DNA of 64,000 nt from Micromonospora sp. NBC_01699 (lineage in GTDB: Bacteria; Actinomycetota; Actinomycetes; Mycobacteriales; Micromonosporaceae), in the NCBI RefSeq assembly GCF_036250065.1, contig NZ_CP109199.1:2976001-3040000 (forward strand), given 5' to 3'. The position numbers were made by a program, and so were the translations under genes. Each line of letters starts with the position of its first letter. Position 1 is the stretch's first letter. Positions 17,345 to 25,180 of this stretch are shown here, one piece after another. The notes beneath the pieces were generated by a model. The model searched no databases and was not told the DNA's origin. It saw only the letters and a list, made by a program, of their open reading frames with translations.

Positions 17345-18088
17345 TCAGGCGCTCAGGTGGCGGTCGAACCAGGTGAAGATCTGCTGCCAGCCCTCGACCG
17401 CCGCCTGCGGGCGGTAGCTGGGCCGGTCGGTGGCGAAGAAGGCGTGCCCGGCGTTGTCGTACGTGTGGAACTCGAAGGTCTTGCCGAGCCGGGTCAGCTC
17501 CCGCTCCAACTCGGCGGTCTGCTCCGGCGACGGGTACTTGTCCTGCGCACCGAAGAGCCCGAGCAGCGGGGCGGAGAGCCGGTCGGCCATGCCCAGCAGC
17601 GGCTGGAACGTCGCCGGCATCCCCGCCGGGGGCGTACCGACCACGAACGCGCCGTAGCAGTCGACCGCCGCGTCCAGCGGCAACTGGCAGGCGGCCAGGA
17701 ACGCCTGCCGGCCGCCGGAGCAGTGACCGATCACGCCGACTTTGCCGTTGCTCGACGTCAACCCCTTCAGGTACGCCGCCGCACCGGCCACGTCACCGAC
17801 CAGCCGTACGTCCGGCACCCCGCCGTTGGCGCGGGCGGCGGCGGCCGCGTCGTCGGGGCTCGCGCCGGGCGCCTCCCGGCTGTACAGGTTCGGGCAGAGG
17901 GCCAGGTACCCGTGGTGGGCCAGCCGCCGGGTCATCTCCTTGGTCGCCTCGTCGTAACCGGGCATGTGGTGGATCACCACCACCGCGCCGTACGGGCCGG
18001 GGCCCAGCGGCCGGGCCAGGTAACCCTCGATCTCGTCGCCGTCGGCCCCGGCGAGGGTGACCGTCTCCGCCAGCATCGCGTCGTACAT
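17345..18088 (-). CDS. Dienelactone hydrolase family protein
   Basis: A 247-residue alpha/beta hydrolase. The catalytic triad of dienelactone hydrolases is visible: Cys123 in GHCSGGRQ, Asp183 in GAQDKYPS and His215 in NAGHAFF. The nucleophile is Cys, not Ser, as in true dienelactone hydrolases. The ATG at 18088 has AGAGG 5 nt upstream; an upstream frame would add 9 residues without a better site. No signal peptide. The substrate (lactone or ester) is unknown and no aromatic degradation genes are adjacent. Confidence 0.9.
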   Translation of the reverse strand: MYDAMLAETVTLAGADGDEIEGYLARPLGPGPYGAVVVIHHMPGYDEATKEMTRRLAHHGYLALCPNLYSREAPGASPDDAAAAARANGGVPDVRLVGDVAGAAAYLKGLTSSNGKVGVIGHCSGGRQAFLAACQLPLDAAVDCYGAFVVGTPPAGMPATFQPLLGMADRLSAPLLGLFGAQDKYPSPEQTAELERELTRLGKTFEFHTYDNAGHAFFATDRPSYRPQAAVEGWQQIFTWFDRHLSA

Positions 18089-18406
18089 GATGGCCTCTGA
18101 TTTCCGCGCGTTCACGTGCCTGGCCGGTACTCCGGCCCGGACCCGGTCAGCTTAGATCAACTGGATCGACCAAACCGGGCAGGCCGTCGGCACCGCGAAT
18201 CGACGGCGCGGACGCGGGAATCCTGCTCACCGGCGACCCCGACGCGGCGCTGACCGCCGCCGCCGTACGCGATCCCGGTCCCCCGTCGGCCGGACCGGGA
18301 TCGCCACCGGCGGGCGGCGGTCAGCGGGTCGGACGCGACCCGGTCGGGCCGCTCGTGGCGGACACCGACCTGGTCACGCTGCATATTCAGCTGGTGCGGG
18401 CGGGGC
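18089..18406. other. Intergenic region, nothing clear
   Basis: About 320 bp. Bases 18116-18180 are AT-richer and probably carry the promoter of the hydrolase gene. The remainder is GC-rich with no ribosome-site-supported frame or conspicuous repeat. Confidence 0.3.
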
Positions 18407-19123
18407 TCACCAGCGGTAGTCGGGGCCGTCCGAACCGAAGTTGATCAGCATTCCGGTGTGGGTGTAGAAGTTCATCGCGCTGAACATGGCGAACCCGAAT
18501 CCGGCGATGGTCCAGCACCAGTAGAGGGTGAGCCAGGCGGCCCGGCTGTTGCCGCGTACGGCGGCGGGGAAGAGCAGGCAGCCGACGGCGGCGGGGCCGT
18601 AGAGCAGCAGGGCGAAGAAGAGGTTCTCCACTATCGGCAGGGCGTTGAGCAGCCCGGTGATCGGCTCCTCGCGGGGCGCGCCGCCGACGACGTTGAAGCG
18701 GACGATGGCCAGCGTGCACCAGACCAGGATGATGCCGAGCCAGAACACCACCCAGCCCACCGGGGCGAGCACCGCGCGCAGCGCCGTCACGTCCAGTTCC
18801 TCGTCGTCGCGCCGCCGGCCGAGGTACCAGGCGGCGGCGAGCAGGATGACACCGAGCAGCAGGGTCGGCTCGCCGAAGATCGTGTCTATGTAGTCCTTGG
18901 CGGGGGCGGAGGGATGCCAGATCGTGGTGACGAAGCCGAGCGAGGTGAGTACGACACCGAGGATGCCGAACGTCGCCGCCCAGCCGCTCGGACTGACCGG
19001 CAGGTTGCCCAGCAGCAGCAACGGGGGTCGTTCACCCCGTACCACCGCCCAGAAGCGCGGTACGAGCAGCAGCGCGACGCCGGCGCAAGCGCCCATCAGG
19101 GTGTTGAACATAATCAGCCGCAT
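18407..19123 (-). CDS. DUF981-like integral membrane protein
   Basis: A 238-residue protein with about seven hydrophobic segments. The N-terminus (MRLIMFNTLMGACAGVALLL), the GWAATFGILGVVLTSLGFVTTIWHP region, FGEPTLLLGVILLAAAWYLGRR and the INFGSDGPDYRW tail agree with the DUF981 membrane family. AAGGAGAG precedes the ATG by 6 nt. The function is unknown. It is a single gene. Confidence 0.75.
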   Translation of the reverse strand: MRLIMFNTLMGACAGVALLLVPRFWAVVRGERPPLLLLGNLPVSPSGWAATFGILGVVLTSLGFVTTIWHPSAPAKDYIDTIFGEPTLLLGVILLAAAWYLGRRRDDEELDVTALRAVLAPVGWVVFWLGIILVWCTLAIVRFNVVGGAPREEPITGLLNALPIVENLFFALLLYGPAAVGCLLFPAAVRGNSRAAWLTLYWCWTIAGFGFAMFSAMNFYTHTGMLINFGSDGPDYRW

Positions 19124-19625
19124 GGTGTCTCTCCTTGTCGTGCGGCGAGAACTGCCATCGTGGTGCCGTCCGAACCGAACGTGTCGCGGTAGGGAAGGAG
19201 GCTGAAGAGGATGGGATCCGGCTGCCGTGGGGCGGGTGTCACCAGGGCTGCGGATGGGTGCCTACGGAGGGCTTTCGGGGTTGCTCGTGATCGGTGATCA
19301 GTCTGCCCGCGGTCGTCGTCCGGCGACCGCCGGTATCGGTTGGAACTGACCACCGCCGGTCCCCGATATATGCAAGTCTGTCAACAATGTGAGCCGCGGT
19401 CGCGACCCGGTCGATGAATGAAAATGAACTATTCTCGGACTCACTCACATCGGTGCTCCGAGCTGCGGATCCACCCCCTCACGTCCTGCTCTGAGCTGCG
19501 GATCCACCTCCCCGGCCGCGGGGTCGCCGCCGGCTGGTCCAGCGGCCGCCGATCGGTCATGGCCGGTCCAGCGGGCGCGAATTGGTCGTGGCTGGGCGCC
19601 GTGGGCCGCGCGTAGGGTCGCGATC
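19124..19625. other. Divergent intergenic region with short tandem repeats
   Basis: About 500 bp. Bases 19340-19440 are AT-richer and may contain promoters. A 33-bp tandem duplication lies at 19454-19508, followed by an imperfect repeat of GGTCCAGCGG near 19528 and 19563. No credible gene. Confidence 0.4.
19454..19508. repeat. Two copies of a 22-bp word, period 33
   Basis: The word TGCTC(C/T)GAGCTGCGGATC followed by CACC occurs at 19454-19475 and 19487-19508, with one difference. No coding frame explains it. Confidence 0.6.
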
Positions 19626-20486
19626 ATGGAGATCCTGCGGTACGCCGCCTTCAGCGCCGACCCGAGCGGCGGAAACCCGGCCGGAGTGGTGCTCGACGCG
19701 ACCGGCGTGGACGGCGACGAGATGCTCCGGGTGGCCGCCGAGGTGGGCTACTCCGAGACCGCCTTCCTACTGCCGCGCGGCGACGACCGGTTCGACATCC
19801 GCTACTTCAGCCCGTTGGCGGAGGTGCCGTTCTGCGGCCACGCCACCATCGCCACCGCCGCCGCGTACGCCCAGCGGCACGGCGCCGGGCGGATGCACCT
19901 GTCCACCCGCGCCGGTCTGATCGACGTGACCACCGCGTTCACTCCGGACGGTACGACCATCGCCACGCTGACCAGCGTCGCTCCGCGTACCGATCCGATC
20001 GTGGCCGCCGACCTCGCCGAGCTGCTCGCGGCCCTGCGCTGGGATTCGGCCGATCTTGACCCGGCCCTGCCGCCACGGGTCGCCTTCGCCGGTGCCCGGC
20101 ACCCGGTGATCGCGGCGGCAACCCGGCAGCGGCTCGCCGACCTGGACTACGACCTGCCCGTGCTGGCCGCCCTGATGGCTCGCCACGACTGGACCACCGT
20201 CGACCTGGTTTGGCGCGAGTCACCGACGGTCTTCCACGCGCGCAACCCGTTCCCGCCCGGCGGCGTGGTCGAGGACCCGGCCACCGGCGCCGCCGCAGCC
20301 GCCCTCGGCGGCTACCTGCGCGAGTTGGGCCTGGTCACCCCACCCGCGATCGTCACCATCCACCAGGGCGCCGACCTCGGCCGCCCCAGCGTCCTCACCA
20401 TCGGCATCCCCGCCACCCCCACCTCCGGCATCACCGTAACCGGCCCCGCCGTCCCCCTCCCCGCCCCTCCCCCCGCGTTGATCTAG
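19626..20486 (+). CDS. PhzF family isomerase-like protein
   Basis: A 286-residue protein of the diaminopimelate-epimerase fold used by PhzF. Typical features are FSADPSGGNPAGVVL near the start, the catalytic-type Glu44 in GYSETAFL, PLAEVPFCGHATIA, and VVEDPATGAAAAALGGYL near residues 217-234. PhzF isomerises trans-2,3-dihydro-3-hydroxyanthranilate in phenazine synthesis, but most PhzF-like proteins lie outside phenazine clusters and have unknown substrates; no phz genes are present. The last 20 residues are Pro-rich, and the stop lies inside a long hairpin. Confidence 0.88.
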   Translation: MEILRYAAFSADPSGGNPAGVVLDATGVDGDEMLRVAAEVGYSETAFLLPRGDDRFDIRYFSPLAEVPFCGHATIATAAAYAQRHGAGRMHLSTRAGLIDVTTAFTPDGTTIATLTSVAPRTDPIVAADLAELLAALRWDSADLDPALPPRVAFAGARHPVIAAATRQRLADLDYDLPVLAALMARHDWTTVDLVWRESPTVFHARNPFPPGGVVEDPATGAAAAALGGYLRELGLVTPPAIVTIHQGADLGRPSVLTIGIPATPTSGITVTGPAVPLPAPPPALI

Positions 20487-20540
20487 GGCATATGGGGGTG
20501 ATCAGAGATCAACAAGCCCCCATACGCCCTAGATCGACGC
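20475..20540. terminator. Long hairpin terminator between convergent phzF-like and racemase genes
   Basis: Two 24-nt arms (20475-20498 and 20517-20540) match at 22 of 24 positions; they share GATCTAGGGC and ATGGGGG. The phzF-like stop TAG lies inside the first arm. C-rich DNA precedes it and G-rich DNA follows, extending the self-complementarity. It resembles the elements at 40769 and 48827. Confidence 0.8.
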
Positions 20541-20594
20541 GGAGAGGGGTGGGGGGGAGGGGGGAGGGGAGGGGGGAGGGGGAGGAGAGGGGGG
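20541..20594. repeat. G-rich low-complexity tract
   Basis: Fifty-four bases that are almost entirely purine on this strand, with at least six runs of four or more G. It lies between the hairpin and the racemase stop codon. It could form a G-quadruplex and is prone to slippage. Confidence 0.7.
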
Positions 20595-21899
20595 TTATGC
20601 GATGGTTTTGGTTTGGTGGAGGTGGGTGATGGTGGTGGGGGAGAGGCCCAGTTCGGTGAGGATTTCGTCGGTGTGTTCGCCGGGGTGGGGTGGGGGGCGG
20701 CGGATCGCGCCGGGGGTACGGCTGAGCCGCGGTGCCGGGGCGGGTTGGATGGTGCCGGCGTGGGTGACGAAGACCCCGCGCGCGGCCAGGTGCGGATGCT
20801 CCGGTGCCTCGTCCCAGTCCAGTACCGGGGCGACACAGGCATCGCTGTGTTCCAGGAGCGCCGCCCACTCGTCCCGGGTCCGGCTGCGGAACAGGTCCGC
20901 CCACGCGGCCCGGTCGTCCGGCCAGGAGTCCGGATCGAACCTGGCTTCCCCCGCCCCGGACGGCGGCCGGAATCCGGTACGAGCGACCAGCTCGGCGTAG
21001 AAGCGCGGTTCCAGTGCGCCGACGGCGACGAACCTGCCGTCGGCGCACTCGTACGTGTCGTAGAAGGGTGCCCCGCCGTCGAGCAGGTTGGCCCCGCGCT
21101 CGGGTCGCCACATGCCGAGCCCGCGCAGACCGTGCAGGGCGGTCGAGAGCAGGGTGGCACCGTCGACGATGGCGGCGTCGACGACCTGTCCGGCACCGCC
21201 GGCGCGTACGTCGAGCAGTGCGCAGACCACCCCGAAGGCGAGCATCATCCCGCCCCCGCCGAAGTCGCCGACCAGGTTCAGTGGCGGCACCGGGCGTTCG
21301 CCGGCCCGGCCGATGGCGTGCAGGATCCCGGTCGGCGCGAGATAGGTGAGGTCGTGTCCGGCGTACCCGGCGTTCGGGCCGTCCTGCCCCCAGCCGGTCA
21401 TCCGGCCGTAGACCAGCCGGGGATTGACCTGGTGACAGTCGGCTGGGCCGAGGCCGAGCCGTTCGGTCACCCCGGGCCGGAACCCCTCCAGCAGTACGTC
21501 GGCGTCGCGGACCAGATCGAGTACGAGCTGCCGCGCGCCGTCGGCCTTCAGGTCCAGCCCGATCGAGCGGCGGCCCCGGTTGAGCAGGTCGGGATGCGGG
21601 GTGCCGAACCTGTCCGGGCGCACCTCGGCGGCCCGGTCCACCCGGATCACGTCCGCGCCCATGTCGGCCAGCATCATCGCGGCGAACGGCCCCGGCCCGA
21701 TGCCGGCCAGCTCCACCACCCGCACCCCGCGCAGCGGACCACCGCCCGAGCGGTCCGAGGCGTCCGAGCGGTCCGAGGCGTCCGGGGCGTCCGAGCCGCC
21801 TGAGGCATCCGAGGTGCCCGAGCTGTCGGAAGGAGGAAGGGGCGAACCAAGAGGCGAGCTGCCGGCGGGCGGGTCGACGGTACGGGGTCGTTCGGGCAT
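20595..21899 (-). CDS. Alpha-methylacyl-CoA racemase / family III CoA-transferase
   Basis: A 434-residue protein. The core from about residue 57 is closely patterned on alpha-methylacyl-CoA racemase: His182 in GHDLTYLAPTGILHAIGRAG, Asp212 in VGDFGGGG and Glu297 in GALEPRF sit where the racemase's catalytic His, Asp and Glu are expected. It would epimerise 2-methyl-branched acyl-CoAs so that beta-oxidation can proceed. The first 53 residues are an unusual Ser/Asp-rich stretch (repeats of SDASDR) encoded by a short-period repeat; the true start may lie further in. No good ribosome site precedes the ATG at 21899. Confidence 0.87.
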   Translation of the reverse strand: MPERPRTVDPPAGSSPLGSPLPPSDSSGTSDASGGSDAPDASDRSDASDRSGGGPLRGVRVVELAGIGPGPFAAMMLADMGADVIRVDRAAEVRPDRFGTPHPDLLNRGRRSIGLDLKADGARQLVLDLVRDADVLLEGFRPGVTERLGLGPADCHQVNPRLVYGRMTGWGQDGPNAGYAGHDLTYLAPTGILHAIGRAGERPVPPLNLVGDFGGGGMMLAFGVVCALLDVRAGGAGQVVDAAIVDGATLLSTALHGLRGLGMWRPERGANLLDGGAPFYDTYECADGRFVAVGALEPRFYAELVARTGFRPPSGAGEARFDPDSWPDDRAAWADLFRSRTRDEWAALLEHSDACVAPVLDWDEAPEHPHLAARGVFVTHAGTIQPAPAPRLSRTPGAIRRPPPHPGEHTDEILTELGLSPTTITHLHQTKTIA

Positions 21900-21939
21900 C
21901 TTGCCACGATAGGCGTATCCGACCGACCGGTCGGGGCGG

Positions 21940-22707
21940 TCAGTCCGTGGGCGGGTGGAAGGTCAGGGACGGTCGACCCGTGGTCGGGTGCGTACCGACG
22001 TCGGCGTGCACGGTGAACACCTCGCGGAGCAGGTCCGGGGTGAGCACCTCGGCGACCGGGCCGGCGGCGGCGACCCGACCCCGGTGCAGCACCACCAGCG
22101 TGTCGCAGAACATGGCGGCGAGGTTGAGGTCGTGCAGCGCGGCCAGCGTGGTCACCCCGGAGCGGCGTACCAGGTGCAGGAGCTGCAACTGGTGTCCGAT
22201 GTCGAGGTGGTTGGTCGGCTCGTCCAACAGCAGCAGCTCGGGCTCCTGGGTGAACGCGCGGGCGAGTTGCACCCGCTGGCGCTCGCCACCGGAGAGGGTG
22301 TGCCAGCGTCGCCGTGCGAACCCGGCCAGGTCGACCCGGTCGAGCGCGGCGTACGCGGCGGCCAGGTCGGCGGCGCCCTCACCCCACCACGAGCGCCGGT
22401 GCGGGGTACGGCCGAGCAGGACCACGTCCAGCACGGTCAGGTCCAGATCGGTGTCGGCGTACTGCTCGACCAGGGCGAGCCGTCGGGCCAGGTCACGCCG
22501 GTCCAGGCCGGTGAGGTCGTCCCCGCCGAGCAGCACCGTGCCCCGGTCGGGGGTGGTGAGCCGGGCGATCAGGCGCAGCAGCGTGGTCTTCCCGGAGCCG
22601 TTCGGCCCGAGCAGCCCCACCAGCGTGCCGGCCGGCACCGAACAGGAGACCCCGTCGACGATCAACGTGCCCCTGACCGACCAGCTCAGTCCGGCGGCGG
22701 TGAGCAT
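21940..22707 (-). CDS. Cobalamin ABC importer ATPase, BtuD/FecE type
   Basis: A 255-residue cytoplasmic ATPase with Walker A GPNGSGKTT (34-42), signature LSGGERQ (138-144) and Walker B LLLLDEPTNHLD (158-169). Its ATG at 22707 overlaps the permease stop by one base (TGATG). The protein alone fits either a siderophore or a B12 importer; the B12 riboswitch at the head of the operon decides for cobalamin or another corrinoid. Confidence 0.88.
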   Translation of the reverse strand: MLTAAGLSWSVRGTLIVDGVSCSVPAGTLVGLLGPNGSGKTTLLRLIARLTTPDRGTVLLGGDDLTGLDRRDLARRLALVEQYADTDLDLTVLDVVLLGRTPHRRSWWGEGAADLAAAYAALDRVDLAGFARRRWHTLSGGERQRVQLARAFTQEPELLLLDEPTNHLDIGHQLQLLHLVRRSGVTTLAALHDLNLAAMFCDTLVVLHRGRVAAAGPVAEVLTPDLLREVFTVHADVGTHPTTGRPSLTFHPPTD

Positions 22708-23783
22708 CAGCCACGCACCTCCCGGCGGCGCATCAGCACGACGAAGGCGGGCACTCCGAGCAGCGCGGTGAGCACCCCGACCGGCAGTTCCCGTGGCTCG
22801 AAGAGGGTCCGCGCCACGGTGTCGACCCAGATCAGGAAGACGGCGCCGACCAGGACCGACACCGGCAGCAGGCGGCGGTGGTCCGGCCCGGTGAAGAACC
22901 GGACGGCGTGCGGCAGGATCAGCCCGACGAAACCGATGGCCCCGCTGATGCCGACCAGGGTGCCGGTGAGCAGCGCCGCGCAGACCAGTAGCAGCCAGCG
23001 GACGCGGGTGACGTCGACACCGAGGCTGGCGGCGGCGTCCTCGCCGAAGGCGAAGGCGTTCAGCGTACGGGCGTGCCAGAGGAAGAGCAGCATGGTCACC
23101 GCGAGGGCGAAGCAGCCGTACGCCAGCGGGGTCCAGGCGGATCGGGCGAGCGAACCGGAGAGCCAGAAGGTGATCTCCTGGGTGGCGTGCGGATCCGCCT
23201 GCCAGATGATGACGAACGAGGTGACCGCCGCGCAGAGCTGCCCGATCGCCACCCCGGCCAGGATCATCCGGGTCGGCGCCAGCCGGACGCGCTGGCTGGC
23301 CACGACCAGCACGAGCGCGAACGCCCCGAGCGCGCCGACGAACGCCCCGGTGGAGACCGCCCACAGTCCGGCGCCGAACCCGGCGACGACGACCAGGACC
23401 GCGCCCAGTGACGCGCCGGAGGAGATGCCCAGCAGGTAGGGGTCGGCCAGCGGGTTGCGGGTCAGGGTCTGCGTCACCGCGCCGACGGCGGCGAGCCCGG
23501 CCCCGACCACCGCCGCGGTGAGCACCCGGGGCAGCCGCAGCTGCCAGACGATGTGGTCCCGCAGCAGTGGCACGTCGGAGTGGACCAGTCCGAGGTGGTC
23601 CCCGATCACCGACCAGACCGTAGCCAGGGACAGGTCCGCCGGGCCGATGGTGACCGCCACCCCGGTCGACAGGACCAGGGCGGCGGTCAGGCCCAACAGC
23701 AGCCCCGCGTAACCGGCGGCACCGGTCCGACCGGCGGCGCCGGCACGGGAGGCGGTCAGGTCAACCCGCCGGTACGCGGTCAC
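22707..23783 (-). CDS. Cobalamin ABC importer permease, BtuC/FecCD type
   Basis: A 358-residue inner-membrane protein with about ten hydrophobic segments. FecCD/BtuC landmarks are LRLPRVLTAAVVGAGLAAVG, TRNPLADPYLLGISSGASLG, the cytoplasmic LGV..TRVRWL turn and GFVGLILPHAVRF. The GTG at 23783 starts 2 nt after the binding-protein stop. It forms the channel of the importer whose ATPase is encoded next. Confidence 0.9.
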   Translation of the reverse strand: MTAYRRVDLTASRAGAAGRTGAAGYAGLLLGLTAALVLSTGVAVTIGPADLSLATVWSVIGDHLGLVHSDVPLLRDHIVWQLRLPRVLTAAVVGAGLAAVGAVTQTLTRNPLADPYLLGISSGASLGAVLVVVAGFGAGLWAVSTGAFVGALGAFALVLVVASQRVRLAPTRMILAGVAIGQLCAAVTSFVIIWQADPHATQEITFWLSGSLARSAWTPLAYGCFALAVTMLLFLWHARTLNAFAFGEDAAASLGVDVTRVRWLLLVCAALLTGTLVGISGAIGFVGLILPHAVRFFTGPDHRRLLPVSVLVGAVFLIWVDTVARTLFEPRELPVGVLTALLGVPAFVVLMRRREVRG

Positions 23784-23785
23784 GG

Positions 23786-24817
23786 TCAACCGCCGGTACG
23801 CGGCGCCACGGCGGCGAGCCCGTTCGCCAGCCCCTCGATCGCGGTCACGTTGCGGATCCCGGCCGAGGTGGCGGAGAAGGGGATGGTGACGAACCGCTTG
23901 TCCCGTACCGCCGGCAGGTCCCGCAGGGTTGGACTCGCCTCCAGGTAGGTCTGCTTCCCGGCGGCCGGGCTCCACTCGGCGTCGATCAGCACGATCACGT
24001 CGGGGTTCCGTTCGACGACCGCCTCCCAGCTGGTGTCGCCCCAGCTCCCGGTGACGTCGGCGAAGATGTTCCGCGCCCCGACCGCCGACATGATCATTCC
24101 GGGGGCGCCGCAGCAGGCACCCGCGCTCGGCGCGTCCGTACCGTCGTCCCACCAGAAGACGGACACACCGGCGCGCGGCTTGGCGGCGGCGGCCGTGATT
24201 CGGGCGCGTTGGGCGTCGACCAGGGCGGTGGCCCGGTCCGGCACCCCGAAGACGGTGGCGACCTCGCGGATCTCGTCGAACACGTGGTCGACGGTCAGCG
24301 TCGCCGGCCTGGCGTCGGCCGGGCAGCCGGCCGGGGACAGGTAGCTGCCGATGCCGAGGGTCCGCAGGGCGGCCCGGTCGCCGGCACCCTCCTCGCCGAA
24401 GGCGCTGGCGAAGGAGCCGTAGACGAAGTCCGGCCCGACCTCCAGCAGCTTCTCCTTCGACGGGTACTCCTTCGCCAGCACCGGCACGGCGCGGTAGGCG
24501 TCGGCGTACTCCGGCAGGATGGTGTCGTCCAGGTAGGCCGTACCGATCAGGCGGTCGCCCAGGCCGAGCGCGAGCATGATCTCGGTGGCCGCCTGGTTCA
24601 TCGTCACGACCCTGGCCGGCACGGCGGTGACCGTGACGTCGAAGCCGCAGTTCTTCAGCGTCACCGGTCCGGTCGACGCCGACCCGGCGACGTCCGTACC
24701 CCGTGGTTCGTCGCTGCCGCCGCAGCCGGCGGCGAGCGCCGCCACCGCGACCAGGGCGACGATGGCCGGCGCGGGTACGCGTCGGCGGGACTGCGGTCGG
24801 GATGCGCGCACGCGCAT
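23786..24817 (-). CDS. Cobalamin-binding lipoprotein, BtuF/FecB type
   Basis: A 343-residue lipoprotein with a basic N-terminus, a hydrophobic stretch and a lipobox LAAGC (Cys32). The remainder is a class III periplasmic-binding fold: RVVTMNQAATEIMLALGLGDRLIG, then WEAVVERNPDVIVLID. The ATG at 24817 follows GAGAGGTGG. It is the first gene of the operon and lies about 40 nt beyond a B12 riboswitch on the same strand, so expression should fall when adenosylcobalamin is abundant. Without the riboswitch it would be called a siderophore-binding protein. Confidence 0.88.
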   Translation of the reverse strand: MRVRASRPQSRRRVPAPAIVALVAVAALAAGCGGSDEPRGTDVAGSASTGPVTLKNCGFDVTVTAVPARVVTMNQAATEIMLALGLGDRLIGTAYLDDTILPEYADAYRAVPVLAKEYPSKEKLLEVGPDFVYGSFASAFGEEGAGDRAALRTLGIGSYLSPAGCPADARPATLTVDHVFDEIREVATVFGVPDRATALVDAQRARITAAAAKPRAGVSVFWWDDGTDAPSAGACCGAPGMIMSAVGARNIFADVTGSWGDTSWEAVVERNPDVIVLIDAEWSPAAGKQTYLEASPTLRDLPAVRDKRFVTIPFSATSAGIRNVTAIEGLANGLAAVAPRTGG

Positions 24818-24859
24818 GGGGACCACCTCTCCAGCACCTCGTGGATGGGTCTGTTCGGT

Positions 24860-25045
24860 GCCGTGGCCGGTCTCCTGGCTGACGGGTGACACGTCGTCGG
24901 TCAACCTTCCCGGGCGGCTGCCCAGTGGTTGCCCGGTCCGTCGCCGCGCGTGGCGCGCCGGCGTCCGGGCTCAGACCAACGACTTCCCGATCACAGTGGC
25001 GAGGGCCGCTCCGGTTTCGCACCGGTCTTCCCGAGCACCACGGCA
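24860..25045 (-). promoter_or_regulatory. Cobalamin riboswitch controlling the B12 importer operon
   Basis: Read on the minus strand, the order of conserved blocks is that of the AdoCbl class: GGTGCTCGGGAAG, CCGGTGCGAAACCGGAGCGG, CCTCGCCACTGTGA, a GGGAAG repeat, and the B12 box GTCAGCCAGGAGACCGGCC (24865-24883). The box lies about 45 nt before the lipoprotein start. The 5' and 3' ends given are approximate. Confidence 0.93.
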
Positions 25046-25180
25046 GCGACACGCTAGCGGCGGCGCCCCGCCCGCCGCCATTCGCAGCGACGATTCTCAC
25101 GGCGTAGACGACCCTGGATCGGGCCGCGTGATCTGGTCGCTCCGGCTCCGGCGACGCACCGTGATCGGTATGTTGATCTG

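Noticed and set aside
18157-18384. 75-residue minus-strand frame before the DUF981 gene
   Set aside because: No ribosome site, low-complexity Arg/Gly content, no domain.
19626-20486. Phenazine biosynthesis locus
   Set aside because: Only a PhzF-like gene is present; no other phz genes, and PhzF-like proteins are widespread outside phenazine clusters.
21940-24817. Siderophore importer call for the FecBCD-like genes
   Set aside because: The B12 riboswitch directly upstream makes cobalamin the better substrate.
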